Source: Platerodrilus igneus (Eukaryota; Arthropoda; Insecta; Coleoptera; Lycidae). Taken from it: a stretch of DNA of 64,000 nucleotides. This document shows positions 24,421-37,076 of this stretch, in pieces. A model generated the notes under the pieces. The model did no database searches and was not told the DNA's origin. It saw only the letters and a list, made by a program, of their open reading frames with translations. The number at the start of each line of letters is the position of its first letter. Position 1 is the stretch's first letter. The stretch lies in contig JARFIW010000899.1 in NCBI GenBank assembly GCA_036346225.1, positions 1,922,001-1,986,000 of the forward strand, in the 5' to 3' direction. The position numbers were made by a program, and so were the translations under genes.

Positions 24421-24769
24421 TTTTTTTGATAGTGTAATGGTTGCTGGGCAAAATTTTTTAAACACAGTAATAGACAATGTATTTACTAATGTACCAGTAC
24501 AATTTGGGACAATATATTCATTTTTCAGTTATCATATTTTCCGCACGCACTTCCTTCTAGCGCTTCATCTATAAGATAAGTAAACGGCCAATTGTTTTAT
24601 TAGTTCGTTTGCGTTTTTGTAGTGGTTGGACCGTAGGTTATTAATTTCTAACAACGATAACAAAATAACAAACTACATTTCTAATGAATATCCAATTTAC
24701 ACTTGCAATATCAAATTCAATCTCTATTAATCTAAAATTAAACAAGGAACGTAAACGTATGAAATTTCC

Positions 24770-25195
24770 TCCTATACGTTGAATCCCATTTCGCCAAAGC
24801 TGGTAATCAAACGACATAAGAACCCACTTAACCCCATGCAATTTATACGATAACCAAAATTAAGGGTTTGCTGTTATTATCCTGTAAAATTGCTCATGCT
24901 GTGCTACATCGCACTAGGTCAATGTTGGAGAGTGCATCTTATTTAGTGATTCCGAATCAATTATAGGAGCGCGCAGTGTCGAATAGATACATAATTCCAT
25001 TCCAATACCTCTCGTGTATTTTATGATGTATAGAAAAAACTGCAATACGTTACTAGCATTTTTAACTAGCAGAACGAATGAAATATTTTACCACAGCATA
25101 GAGTATATGAAATTGTGGTTTTTCTATTAAGCGACAGTAATAAGCGGTTTCATGTGCTATGACCGTGACATTCATGTTATTATCTTGTATGCGCT
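24770..25195 (+). repeat. Dispersed repeat D, copy 2
   Basis: Aligns with 7920-8360 over most of its length, sharing TTTTTCTATTAAGC and the GTGCTATGACCGTGACATTC end. Same orientation as copy 1. The interval 25196-25729 after it shows nothing recognisable. Confidence 0.6.
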
Positions 25196-25729
25196 TATAG
25201 ATTGCCGATGAGTACATTACTAGTATTTAAAGTCTGCAATTTTATGTAATATGTTTACATATATTATATATGCACATCATGTAACTTACAACTTACTAAG
25301 AAATTACTGTTTGCTTTACAAATATCGTTCATCCGGAGAAAGAAGGTTACGTCTCCAAAAAGAGTAGTTTTCAGGAGATCAATTTAAAGTTATTCATAAT
25401 TTTTAATTAAACATTATTCTAAAATTAGAAGATGTTAATTTGCCATTTTTTTATTTATTTAAATATATTTGTAGTCTTTTTAAAATAGGTATGTCAAAAG
25501 TTTTTTAAAAAACTATAATGCGTGAGAATTTGAAAGATGTGACCGTCTTCTTCAAAAAATATTACTATTTGATTATTGAATTTATTGTTTTAAAACCAAA
25601 CTTACTGACAGAAATTATTAAAAAAGAAAAGCTTATTCAAATAAAAACTAGTAAACGGTTAAAAATACTTAATCACTAATTAAACATTGTACTTTTACAC
25701 AAAACAAAATAATTTTTTAACAGTTTTAA

Positions 25730-26235
25730 ATGTATAGGTTTTGGTAAAAGTCCAAGTAATAAATTGGTACACAATGTTTTTTTTGTAATTAAGGAAATCA
25801 AACCTTCTTTTTAGCTTCAGTAAATTAGGCTTTTTTGTAAATGCATTTTTTTAACAAAACTTTCTCTACAACGATCTTTCTCCTAGAATTTGTGCTTCAT
25901 TAAAATCACTGTGAGCAAACGATGTTTTGACCAGAATTACTTTTCTTCAACATAAATACTCGTATCTTAGACAGCTTAATGTTTTTAGGTAGGGCGATGA
26001 ACAGGTCCGCTGCAAAAGCTTTCAGATCAAGAATGTCTGAATGGCATAGTTCAGATACTTTATAGAACTTACCATTCTTCTTTGAACTTTAATTATGTAG
26101 GCATACTGATCTGGAGAGAAAATTGAGTGAGCTCTTTTGAATTGTCTTATTTGCTTCTCGATTAGTGCATGCATGCTATCCACCCTCATTCTGTGAATGG
26201 CCTATTATGAAAAGCTTACGAGTGATAGATTGCAT
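25730..26235 (-). pseudogene. Gene G, C-terminal exon (uncharacterised insect family)
   Basis: Minus-strand exon starting after a consensus acceptor (TTAAAG at 26236-26241). It encodes GHSQNEG near its start, then LIEKQIRQFKRAHSIF, FYKVSELCHSDILDLKA, LSKIRVFMLKK and, near 25740-25760, a DFY motif. The GH(S/T)QNEG motif and the order of blocks match an uncharacterised protein family I know from insect genomes, with many copies per genome. A one-base insertion just after GHSQNEG and later stops show decay. The exon is separated from the upstream exon by a 58-bp GT-AG intron (26236-26293). Confidence 0.7.
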
Positions 26236-26293
26236 CTTTAATGAAAACAGCGCGTGCATGTACAGGGTTATAACAAACTTATTCTTATCTTAC

Positions 26294-27313
26294 CGTGCAC
26301 AATTGTCCGAGTAAAATACAATACTATATTCATTTTGTATCTGCTGGTCTATTGTTTGAAGGTATTTCAAAAGACATGTACCTATTTTATTGACTCCTCT
26401 GCGAGCCTCACCTTCATGCCACAAAAAGCACGTGCCTTCCTGACTTTTAACATTGTACAAGGTGAAGTTGAACACATTTAGTTTTAACACGTAATAAAAC
26501 GACGAAGCTTCGCCTGTTGGGCATGGTAATACTGTTTGCAAAACAAAGATTATTGTTTTCGAACTACTATCACTATTTTTATCGTCCTCTTTTTCTTTTC
26601 TATTTAAATCCTTCTCTGTAATATGTTTCCTATACTTATCTAACAATTCCTGTTTCTGAACATCATTAGAATTTTTATATTGTAGGTACAGTTCACACTG
26701 ATCTTTTTTTGGTAGATGGAAAGATAAATTAAACTCCTCGTTAAAAATGTTGATGTGCATTAAGTAGTTACCAGATTGTAAGTTTCGCTCCGTGCATAAT
26801 CTAGTGTAATCTCTGTGTAGGTCGGCTACAGTTTTACTTCCGTCGATATATTAAATATTATCTACTCGAATGTGATCGATAATAATGGCATTCATTGCGT
26901 GGTATACTATTTATATGGCTTCTAGTGTTATTTTTGATTTCATCACTTACTTGTTGGTGATGCCCATGTCTACCTCTTCGATCCTTTTCCACTACTCTAC
27001 CGCTTGTGCAAATTTGTTGTTTCTTCACAACGGTGCTTATTACTCTATGATTAATTGACAATGTAGCCATAAAGAACAATTTACACACGCGAACTTGTTG
27101 TCGCTCAATCGCAAAAATAAACATTATTCGGTTTTCTTGGATTTTTCGCGTTTGTGTACTTATAGATGTACTTTAGGATTTACAGATGTTACATTTCCAG
27201 ATATATATTTACCTTGTTTTTCTAAATCGGCCAACTGCCAATAGTTTGAAAAAAATTTTACACGCTGTTCAAGTGATATTTTTGAGAGCATTTTAATTTA
27301 CAACTCAGACCAC
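26294..27313 (-). pseudogene. Gene G, central exon(s)
   Basis: The minus strand encodes, in order, CKLKCSQK and LEQRVKFFSNYWQLADLEKQ (27140-27313), RQQVRVCKLFF and ATLSINHRVI (27050-27105), GRHGHHQQVSDEIK, INSIPRNECHYYRS (26860-26920), then at 26290-26760 FNEEFNLSFHLPKKDQCELY, a lysine/aspartate-rich linker, and FYSDNCAR at the end. This order is that of the uncharacterised insect family; the D in YSDNC lies in a context resembling an RNase H-fold catalytic strand, so a transposase origin is plausible but is inference. Homopolymer frameshifts (near 27280) and stops near 26800-26860 break it. Its upstream continuation is at 42046-42249. Confidence 0.72.
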
Positions 27314-27314
27314 A

Positions 27315-27592
27315 GGGAGGCAAAGGTCAATTCTCGACATCATTCCCATGAGAAATGTGACGTCATTCCTATGAGAGTAAACTGTTTGTATTCTCCACTT
27401 GACATGATGGAAAATATTCCAACGCCACGCGTTGGAAAAGATTCCCATGGTGATATAGCATGGGAAAGTGGCTTTAGCGTTGGAATGTGACGTTTCAGCG
27501 TAGGAATTTACTTTTTGCAGGCTGACACCTCCATGAATCACATACGGAATTATGTCATTTATGATTATAACCTCGAATTTGAAAAATTAACT
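27315..27592 (+). mobile_element. Harbinger element, left subterminal part
   Basis: Sequence from about GGCAAAGGTCAATTCTCGAC (27319) mirrors the right end at 42042 (reverse complement reads GGACCCCAATTCTCGAG), and both subterminal regions carry GAAAAGATTC and CCAT/CATGAGAA-type repeats. It abuts gene G coding sequence on its left and the BEL target duplication TAACT (27588-27592) on its right. Exact terminus and 3-bp duplication are not resolved. Confidence 0.55.
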
Positions 27593-27987
27593 TATTTGGT
27601 ATTGATTAATACTCAAACTATAGTGGAATTGAATTGTGCAGTGCGCTTGCGCCTCTTAAAATAAAACGCGTGCGCAAGTGGTTTTGTGACGAAAATCGAG
27701 GACTCTTCTTTCGACCTAGTAGCGGGACGGTTGTGCGTGACAAGCTATACACAATAAAGTATAGTGCTTGCAACAGTGCATTCAACTGACTCCTCCGGGG
27801 GCATTGCAGCAACATTGAAGAGGACCACACACCAAGGACAATATTGGTGAGTGAATTTATGTCTTATGTTTGTTTTTTACATGCATACAATTTACGCATT
27901 TAAAGCTCGCGTTTTGTTACCTTCGCCATACAGTCCACAAAACCTAATAAGACGCGCCAGCACATTTATCTAAGTTAATTAATTACA
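27593..27987 (+). repeat. BEL 5' LTR
   Basis: 395 bp, same length as the 3' copy. It starts TATTTGG where the 3' LTR has TGTTTCG, and ends TTACA. The putative primer-binding region begins just after it with TGGTCCTTCTTTGCG (27990); I could not assign the tRNA. Confidence 0.93.
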
Positions 27988-28155
27988 TTTGGTCCTTCTT
28001 TGCGTGATAGAACCGTCCATGGTTAATAAATTAATTCATTTCGTTTTAGCTTGTATGTATGTAAAACTTCGATTAGCAATATTCGCATCATATTTCTATT
28101 TACTTATATATAAAAAATTCGATACACAAATCTATTAATTAGAAATCATTATTTG

Positions 28156-28156
<1 letters not shown>

Positions 28157-28194
<38 letters not shown>
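28157..28194. repeat. (AT)n microsatellite
   Basis: Pure AT dinucleotides in the BEL leader between the 5' LTR and the Gag start. Confidence 0.95.
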
Positions 28195-28202
<8 letters not shown>

Positions 28203-28688
28203 CGATTTAGCAATAATTTAGTTAGAGAGCATTATTAATCATTTTACAGATATAGTTATATAGTTCGTATAGAAAACCTGTTGCAAATGTTGGATTCAAA
28301 GTTGTTCTATTGTAAAATTTTGTATACTTATCTAGTAGGTCACTCCCTTTGGCTTATATGCAGCTGAAAACAACATTCCAGTTTTATCGAAATACTTACC
28401 TGCATTTTTAAGGGTTTATAACCACTAAATAATTTAGCTTATTTCTTGTTTGAATGACTAAACCCTTGAGGCATTTTATAAACCTTCTTGTTAAGGGTTG
28501 TCATTTCTTTTAAAATACGTTTTCTAAAATACAATAGGAAGCTTTAGGTATCTAACTACTCGTTTCGCATCTTACATTAGAAATTGGGTAATGACCTTAT
28601 TGGATCATTTTCGGTGATTGAATTTACAATAAGATTATTGTGGGTCGTTGTTAATTGAAACAATTGTCGTTTGTTATTTTCATACAAA

Positions 28689-30503
28689 ATGCCTGACACA
28701 AATGCGTCTGTAACCTTATTAAAGCTATACGCTGGTAGGATTCATGAAATTTTAGAACTTTCTGAAAAGGCACAATACAATGATTCTATACATAAATTAT
28801 TTAAGTTGAAATATCGAATGGTGGAATCTATCTACAAGGATTTTACTGAAAAATATGTTACTGTATTTGTAAACACAGAACCAGAATTGCAACCTGCTTT
28901 AGAGAATTTGTGTAGAAACGTAGATGACAAATATTATTCTATCCTTTTGATAGAGCAAGAGATATTTTCTGCTGAAGTGAAAACTCCGTCTGCGAATCAC
29001 ACAATTCGACAAGACAATAATTTTACCCCTAGAGTAAAATTACCAAAAATTACTCTACCACGTTTTGATAATGACCCTAAAAACTTTAAGACTTTCAAGG
29101 ATATGTTTAATGTTTTGATAGATAAACAACCGCATTTAACGGACATCGAAAAGCATTCCTACCTTCTTTCAAGCTTGTCGGGTGAATCATTTACATTTTT
29201 GGGGTCTATTCCTCTTTGTCATGAAAATTACAAACTAGCATATGACACTTTATGTTCTAGATATAATAATAAACGTCTTTTGGCTAATCACCATTCGGGT
29301 TTAATAAAAAACTACCCGCCTATGCATGCGGAAAACGTAAAACAACTTCGAAATTTAATTGACTGTTTCACAGAAAACTTATCGATTTTGGGATCGTTAC
29401 AATTTGATGTTGAAAGTTGGGATTTCGTTCTTGTAGATCTTTTATTATGTAAACTCGATGAGGAGACTCGTAAACGATTCGAATTGCATTTCAATTCTAC
29501 TGATGTGCCTACATTCATTTGCGTCAAAGACTTTTTGTCAAAACAATGTGTAGCCTTAGAGAATCTTGTCTCAAGCAAACAACCGAAAGTGCTTAAAGGT
29601 ACTATTAATAAACAAGGTCTCGCTCGTTCGAATTCTGACTTGAAGCCTAGGACATTCTTAGCTGAGACTAACACTTCTCGTAAGAACAATTCGTTCTCCT
29701 GCATCCTTTGCAAAGGAAATCATGTATTGTATTCGTGCGAGCAATTTCTTAAATTGTCTCCAAACAAGCGTTACGAGCAAGCCAAACATCTTCGGTTATG
29801 TTTGAACTGTCTTCGACCAAATCATAACATGTCGTTTTGTCCGTCAAAGGTTTCGTGCAGAACTTGCAATAAAAATCATCATACAGTGTTACATTTTGTG
29901 CAGTCGATTGCTACTTCACCACCTTCTTCAACTCCAACTCGTGAAGAAAATTTGCAAACCAGTTCGTCTAATAATGCTACTTGTACTACAACAGTTGAGT
30001 CTGAGGCGACAACTTGTCTAGCTCTGCTACCCACGGTTTGTTTGGAAATTCTCGACAAGAGAAATCAACCTCAAATTATTCGTGCTCTAGTAGACACTGG
30101 GAGTCAAATTTCATTTATTACGGAGTCTTGTCGTAAGTCTATTGGTATATCGTCTCGTCCTTCTTCGATTCCTATTTCTGGTTTGGGCCAGACTTCACAC
30201 CAAACGTTAGGTGTGATATCTGGAACAATTCGTCCCATTCAGGAATATGATTCAGTCCCGACGGACAACTATTTGAAAATAAACTTAATGGTTTTGTCGT
30301 CTATTTGCGGTAATCTTCCAAACAAGTATATTCAATCGTATTGGTCTCATTTGGAAAACATAAAACTCGCAGATGAAAACTGGAGACATCCCTCTCCAGT
30401 ACAAATGTTATTGGGCTTGTTGCCAGTCGTATTTTGCTCGATGGGAAAATTGATGGCAAAGAAATTTCGCCTGTTGCTGTCAACACCATATTTGGTTACA
30501 TGA
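28689..30503 (+). pseudogene. BEL Gag-protease region
   Basis: The ATG at 28689 (MPDTNASV) is preferred over the upstream ATG at 28671. The product has an N-terminal Gag region with LPKITLPRFDNDPKNFKTF and YLLSSLSGESF, typical of BEL Gag, then zinc-knuckle clusters from about residue 340 (CILC...H...C and CLNCLRPNHNMSFCPSKVSC), then the aspartic-protease motif ALVDTGSQISFI near 30085-30120. After about 30425 the frame leaves the BEL sequence: the tail from LLPVVFCSMG is out of frame, and the polymerase part continues in the frame at 30434. Gag and protease are expected to act in particle assembly and polyprotein processing. Confidence 0.9.
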
Positions 30504-31846
30504 TATTTGGTACTGTCGATCCCATCTCAACCAATGTTATTCATTCGTTCTTTGTATCTATCGATCCTTGTATGGATATTAATCTTAAACATTTTTGGGA
30601 GCTTGACGACATTCCATCGAAGAGTTTGTCGTCCCCGGAAGATGACCTTGGTCAACAATCTTTTGATAACTCGTATCGGTTACCCAATGGTAGGTTCGGC
30701 GTGAGCCTCCCATTTAGAGAAAATGTTCGTGAGTTTCCGGACTCGAAATCTATTGCCATTAAACGTCTATTGTCACTAGAGCGTCGTCTCGAAACTAATC
30801 CAGACTTGCGAAATTTGTATGTAGATTTCATGCGTGACTACGAAGCATCTGGTCACATGTCGCTTTTATCAACGCCTCCAGCTGACAATAATGCATATTT
30901 TATTTCACACCATGCCGTGTTCAAACTAGAAAATAATAAACCTAAATTGAGAATTGTTTTTGATGCTTCGGCTCGAGCTTCGAATGGTATTTCATTGAAT
31001 GATACCTTACTCACTGGACCTAAGCTCCAGAATGATATTGTAAAAATACTTTTGGCATTTCGTATTGCCAAGTTCGTTTTTGTCTGTGACATAAAACAAA
31101 TGTACAGGCAAATATTGATATCAGAAACGGATCGTTCTTATCAATTGATACAATGGCGATGGAATCCTTCAGAACCAATTTCAACCTATCAGTTGAACAC
31201 AATTACATATGGAGTTTCATCCGCTCCTTTTCTCGCCATTCGCACTATCTTAAAACTAGCTGAACTAGGAGAAAATAGCTATCCATTGGCTGCTCATGCT
31301 TTGAGAAACAATTTGTATGTTGATGATGTATTGACTGGGTCGTCCACTCTCCAGGCAACTCATGAACTAAAACGTCAACTCATCGAACTACTACGTGCTG
31401 GCTGCTTCGAACTACGCAAATGGGCTAGCAACAGTCCACTACTGTTAGAAGATATTCCTACTGAGTATCAACAAGTAAAACCAAATTTAGTCGCAAATAA
31501 TCTTAAGTTTACCGTAAAAGTGCTTGGTCTTCAGTGGCACTCGATACCTGATAATTTTTCATTTGAAATGCAGCCTTTAGAAAATCGTCTTTCCAAGCGG
31601 ATTTTACTTTCGACAGTTGCTAGGATTTACGATCCTGTAGGATTTATTACACCAATTACCTTTTCACTCAAACAACTCATTCAACAATTTTGGGTGCTGG
31701 GGTTGGATTGGGATGATCCTCCTCCTGAATCTATTGTCATATTTTGGAAAAATTTGTTGCTGAATTTTCATATATTGATTCAATTCAAATTCCTCGTTAT
31801 ATCCCTATTGATGAAGCCTGTAGTATACAACTACATGGTTTTGTGA
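30434..31846 (+). pseudogene. BEL reverse transcriptase
   Basis: Continues the polyprotein in a second frame after a frameshift near 30425. It opens with PVAVNTIFGYMIFGTVD, then FPDSKSIAIKRLLSLERRLE, and the RT palm: LRIVFDASARASNGISLN, FVCDIKQMYRQILI (first catalytic aspartate) and the catalytic box YVDDVLTG near 31315-31335. A connection domain with ARIYDPVGFITPITF follows, characteristic of BEL/Pao. The frame is lost again near 31760; the last 20 or so residues of this frame are out of frame. The catalytic residues are present, but the frameshifts prevent a full polyprotein. Confidence 0.92.
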
Positions 31847-32562
31847 CGCGTCCGAGAAAGGATACTCGGCTATTGCATATTTTCGTTTAGTATTTCCGTC
31901 AGGAAAATATCCGTTCACTTTGTTATGGCTAGATCAAAGGTCGCCCCTTTGAAATGTCTTTCTATACCCAAGCTAGAGCTATGTGCTACCGTACTTTTGT
32001 CTAAATTAGTTCATTTTGTTAAAACTACATATTCAAATGTAACCTTTGAAAAAATCTGTTGTTACACTGATTCTTCTGTGGCTTTGACTTGGATCAAGTC
32101 ACCTACCTATCGTTTAAAAATGTTTGTAGCTAACCGTGTTAGTTACATCCAAGAACGTATTTCTCCCGAACAGTGGAGTTACATTAGTTCTTCAAACAAC
32201 CCATCTGATTGTGCTACCAGAGGTTTATTTCCTTCGGTATTGCCCGCGCATCCGCTATGGTGGGTAGGACCTGAATTTTTGTCGTTGTCTGAAGAAAATT
32301 GGCCTTTGCCAAAATTGTTCGTCCCTTCTCTGGAAGCCTCTTCTGAGGAGAAACGCATTACTTTGATTGTTACCGTAGAATCAACTTGGCTGGAAGACTT
32401 ATCAAACAAATTCTCGCCGTTACACAAAATTCAACGTATAGTCGCATATTGTTTGAGAATCTTTAATGTTAGAAAAGGTACCATCAATTCGCTATTTTTA
32501 TCGTCGGTGGAGCTTCACACTGCTCTTATGGTTATTGTCAAGGTGGTCCAATTTAGTTCACT
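31765..32562 (+). pseudogene. BEL RNase H and start of integrase region
   Basis: From about 31765 the polyprotein reads in a third frame. It contains the RNase H start GFCDASEKGY, then LELCATVLLSKLV and TDSSVALTWI, and the tether SSSNNPSDCATRG followed by LWWVGPEFL, all BEL hallmarks. Coding continues to QFSSL, where a 3845-bp insertion starts at 32563 after the duplicated CACT. The remainder of integrase lies at 36412-36925. Confidence 0.88.
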
Positions 32563-35500
32563 TGAAACGTATCTTTTCTTAAAGGCACCAGTCCCATTTT
32601 GGGTGGCAGTGAAACTAAGTCTTCCGACATAACTAGGGGTCTATTCCTTGGGTAGAGCTATGAGAAATGGGGGGGTAAGTCGAAATCTGTTTGTAGGTCA
32701 AACTTAATCTAAACCAAATAGGCGCCACCAAGTCCGGACTTATTCATGATAATGGCATGGCATATTTCTAAGGGCGGACGTGGAGACCCAAAGAAAAAAA
32801 GATCGCCTTCGATGACAAAAAACTTGCCTTAATAAAATAAGACGCTGTTCCTGTAAGAAATTGTAATAGTTAGATAAATAAAAAAGTGGAACACTATTTG
32901 TGTCCAGCAAATATACATAAAGAAGTAGTAAAAAGATATTTTCAATATAAAGTTGGCATCAAAATTCTACTCATAAGGATGTTAGCTTTATGTGTTTAGG
33001 TTTGATCATATTTGATCAAAATAAAAAACTTTAATCTTGAACCAATTGTTTACTAAAAAGAATCTCTTTTAAAATAAAATAAATTGCAACAAAAATTTAA
33101 TTAATAACTGAATCACTTCATGGTTTTCAACTTCAGGTTTATCTAAATTATTTTTAATCAAATATTTTACAGTATATTGTAAACTTGTTATTAAAAAAAA
33201 AAGGGCTCCGACCTGTGCAGATCTGTTCAGGTTGATTGTAGTATAAAAATTTTTTTGTAATTTTATATTTCTTTATTCTCGTGACTATCAGCTATAAATC
33301 AAACCTCCCAATTTTCTAAACCTTAATCTGATATCACGGGGTCGAGAATTTCTTCTTTTTCTTTTAAGCCCAAGGTAATGTCGGATGGAAAATGGCTTGA
33401 GACAAAGAAAACTCTTAAGATATAAACGGCTAGTCGAGTGTTAGCTCTGGGTAGATCATGAGCTTGGGTCATGGGTGAATAATAGACCAAAAATATATTT
33501 AATGAGCGCCACCGTATTTTTAATACAATAACCAACAAAATTTAACTGTGCTTGTATAAGGGGAATGCGGAAACCTTATCTTAACACCACTAACATAGCC
33601 ATAAAACTTGAGTTTCACTCTTTCGGACACACTTACCAAGACCTCAACCACCAGATGTCAAACAGATGTCTCAGCTTTACCTGTGAACAAACAAAAGCAC
33701 AACATGGACACCATTTGTGTCCTCAAAAACATTTGCCAAAAATAGAATAATAGAATTTAGGCATCTAAAATATACTAAGGGAATTCATTTTCATTACACA
33801 CTCTTTTTACTTAAGGAGGACTTGCACTATTTTCTTTTTTATTAAATGTTGAATAATAAAACGTCTTTCAAAAACAAAAGGAATTCTATTTGAATAAATG
33901 TCTGATTATATACAGGTGACTGCAATATTTAAGTTTGTATCATTTGTCATATTTTTTCATAATAATTCTAGTGAAATTTAACATTCATAATTAAGATCTA
34001 TAAGTAGATCATTTCTATAAGATTTAATTAGATAGACATGTAATCTATTAATTGTTCATAACACATAAGTTTATTTTAATCATAGAAGTACTTCCTTGAT
34101 TATTACAACAAAGATTGATTATCAAAGAGCAGAGATTGTAAAATGCAAATATTCTAATTTAATTGTAATCTACTAAAAACACGCGAATTTCCTACACCAA
34201 TGAAAGTGCTTTTACATGACCTGAAAGTCTTTAAACATAATGTAAAATTAACCAAGACAGCATATGGCGTCTAGATTAGAAAACAGAATCCACAATATTT
34301 TTTGTCTGACATAAGTTGTCATTCTGAATTTCTTAAAATACATTGTTTAAATGCGTGTGCAAACAAACTGACAAGCTAGATACTTATTCGTTAATGTTAC
34401 TAACTTCTAAAAAACTACTTTATATTTTCGTTACTCAAATAATCAACGTTGGATAATTCATAATAATTTACTATAATATCAAAGCTATCGAAAGTTACAA
34501 ACACTCACGTGCATCCAAATGTGCTGCAGGTGCCACGCCTTGACGTCAGCTGTTGTATATTTCCAGCGTAATATCCGTGTGTTATTAGTCATCGGTAAGT
34601 TTGAAATATCGAGATCCCATGTAGAATGAACGTTTACTTGACTGCGTATTAAATTAAATAGAACGAAACCATAAATCTTTGCTTTAAATTACTGCTGCGA
34701 AAATTTGTTTTAGTTTATTATCGAAAATTGTTGTTGAAGATATGTCCTCAAGATATTGCACTAAGATGAAAAATATTAGTATAATTTATTGTATTAATAT
34801 ATACCAACTGTCTCAAATGATGTCCAAAGGGATTCCATATTCTCAGGCCTGTCGGGATCAACTAAACTACTTGAAGCGAGGCTTATCAAACATCGTGCTC
34901 ACGCAACCGCTGTTAGGCTCGACCTCCAGACCGTAAGAATTTATTATTCTCCACTTTTTCTTTTTAACTTTATTAGAAGCCACGTGTTTCAACAGGGCCA
35001 TTTTGACTTTATTTCGTCTACAAAAGCGGCTTGCACTCTCGGACGTTGGGAATAAAGTGCCGACTAACAACTTGACAGCGCTTGGTAACAAACTTCAGAG
35101 TATATATATTCTAGAATCTATGTGTTATTACTAATATTATATATTAATTTTTATTGGATGATAATTCACAAATTAAATACTTTAAATTATAGCTGTTTTA
35201 TTTTTATTTTATTGAACTAAATGTAACTAAGAAAAAAAATACGTTACAAGATGACAAATTAATTACTTCTAAAAATGTTACTACTCAAGTTTTTCTTTTT
35301 TTTAAATTACATGTGCAAGTTTTAGTTTCTATAAAGCAGATCACAAAAATACTCTTGTTTACATAACTTGTGCTAAAGCTGTTCGAAGCATTTGCTTTCA
35401 AGAATACATCTGTCAGCAGTATACTACAGAAAAATATGTGACGTCAGTAACACCTGTTGTTGTTACTAACGATTCATAATGAACCACGCGTGTTGTTTCT

Positions 35501-36407
35501 CAAAATATCAAATCAGTGCATTTTAATTTCGACACTGGAAAATCCAGCTCAGCAATAGTTGAAACTTTTATAATATTCATGCTTTTACACATTAGAACAA
35601 ATTAACGTGTTTCTAGTGTGAAACACATAAAAAAGACTTAAAGCTATCTACGAACCGAAAACTGCATTTCTCGCCTTGATGAGGTACTTGTTATTTCATG
35701 CAAAGATCACTGCGTGTAGTGTGAACCAAATTCATACTAAACAACTTCTACTATGGAGTTGTTCCACGTGTAGAATCAAATACGGTCACCATACATTCGG
35801 CAGCCGCTACAATCCGGTTGTTGAAACACGCCGCCTCACCAAAGTAGCATCCTTACGTTGTATAACAAAGTGGTCTTCATAAAATTGGTTTCTTAAATTT
35901 TCTATTCTAAAAGTTGCATCGTAAGTTGTAGCAAAGTCGTCTTCTTAATAAACTGCCTTCTAAATTTCGTGTTTTCAGAGTTGCATTGTCAATTGTAGCA
36001 TTATGTCTTGTCGCGCAAAATAAATTATCACAAATTAAACAAGTTAATAACCTTTATACGTTACCAACCGCTATTCGAAGATGTGTCCTAACTCATCAAA
36101 GTTGATACGCAAATTGCCGGCCTGCAATTTTGATACATCTTATTGCTTCTTCCACGTATGGCCGACTGATTTCAAAACTAGCTCGGGCGACCGAGGTGTC
36201 CGAGGAGGGGACAGTCAAACAGAAACGCGCCTGCAAATAGCTGTAGAAGACACCGATATTTAACCACAAATGGAATACCAAAGGACGATGCTGCTTTAAC
36301 GTATTACTTTAGTTGTTGAATGTAATTTACTATTGTTTTAATAAAAGTGTTTTATTATTCTCGCAATTTTATGAAGGGGTTTATTAATCAAAAATAAAAT
36401 TGTTACA
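32563..36407 (-). mobile_element. LTR-like 'TGTAAC' family element, copy 2 (inside BEL)
   Basis: A 3845-bp insertion flanked by the 4-bp target duplication CACT (32559-32562 and 36408-36411), directly interrupting BEL integrase coding. On the minus strand it begins TGTAACAATTTTATTTTTG and ends ACGTTTCA, so it has TG...CA ends. The GGTGGCGCC module is at 32630-32745, and the near-terminal GCTGCCACCC-type segment at 32590-32615. Most of it is collinear with 10030-12454 and 60740-61923. It lacks coding capacity and carries a nested insertion of about 2 kb. Solo LTR or non-autonomous LTR element is the best reading. Confidence 0.8.
33237..35250 (-). mobile_element. Nested LTR-like element inside copy 2
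   Basis: The alignment of copy 2 with the copy at 61 kb breaks near 33237 (after GATCTGTTCAGG and TTGAT) and resumes near 35320 (GCAGATCACAAAAATA), so about 2 kb are extra. The segment has its own GGTGGCGCT/CTCATGATCTACCC module at 33420-33515 and ends ATACGTTACA at 35250, like other family members. Flanking tetranucleotides are TGAT and AGAT, an imperfect duplication, so the boundaries are tentative. Confidence 0.5.
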
Positions 36408-36411
36408 CACT

Positions 36412-36925
36412 TAAAGTTGAAATCGAAGCCGTTCGTCAAGGTGAGCCTTTGCCTAAACATCTGCAACGTCTAGGCTTATTTCTTGGTTCGAATGACATTT
36501 TAAGACTAGGCGGGAGACTGATTCATTCCAGTCTTCCAGATTCCGCAAAACATCCAGCGGTATTACCCAATAAACATCGTATAACAGATTTGTTGAATAA
36601 ACAAGTGTACACACAAAATTTACATTCGGGAGTAAACACAACGATGTACTTGCTTCAAGAACGATTTTGGATCATCTCATCTCTTCGCGCAGTTCGTAGA
36701 ATACTATCTAAGTGTTATCATTGCTATCGTCTTCGCCCCATTCCTGTCAGTCCAGTTATGGGAGAATTGCCTTCATTTCGTGTTCCTCCTTTAAATTGGA
36801 GACTCGTCAAAATTATAGAGCTTCATCCTGGAAACGATGGGGTACCTCGTGTAGCCACCGTAAAAACTTCACGAGGCAATTTGAAAAGACCAATGGTCAA
36901 ACTATGCGCATTGCCGTCTCAATAA
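36412..36925 (+). pseudogene. BEL integrase zinc-binding region fused to the C-terminal domain
   Basis: Resumes BEL coding after the insertion: LRLGGRLIHSSLPDSAKHPA, then the HH-CC zinc-binding region (HRITDLLNKQVYTQNLHSG and CYHCYRLRP), as far as MGELPSFRV. The next residues, PPLNWRLVKIIELHPGNDG, belong to the C-terminal domain that normally follows the integrase catalytic core. The core with its D,D-35-E triad is therefore deleted, with the break at about 36783-36792. The stop is at 36923-36925. The element cannot encode its own integration enzyme. Confidence 0.88.
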
Positions 36926-37059
36926 TAAATATTAGTTATTTTAGTGTTCTTTGTTATAGTTTCGTAAGCATTATTATATTCATTTAGTTCTACATACATA
37001 CAAGACTCGGTCAAAGTTAAAATTTTCGTGCTAAGTTAAAAAAAAAAATTGCCCAAAAC

Positions 37060-37076
37060 TATTTTGGTGGGCAGAA
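37060..37076 (+). promoter_or_regulatory. BEL polypurine tract
   Basis: TTTTGGTGGGCAGAA immediately precedes the 3' LTR start TGTTTCG. The GGTGGGCAGAA-TGTT junction is a usual BEL/Pao arrangement for plus-strand priming. Confidence 0.7.

Noticed and set aside
27618..27830. Minus-strand frames in both BEL LTRs (also 37102-37383)
   Set aside because: The same frame appears in the two LTR copies because they are duplicates; no protein features.
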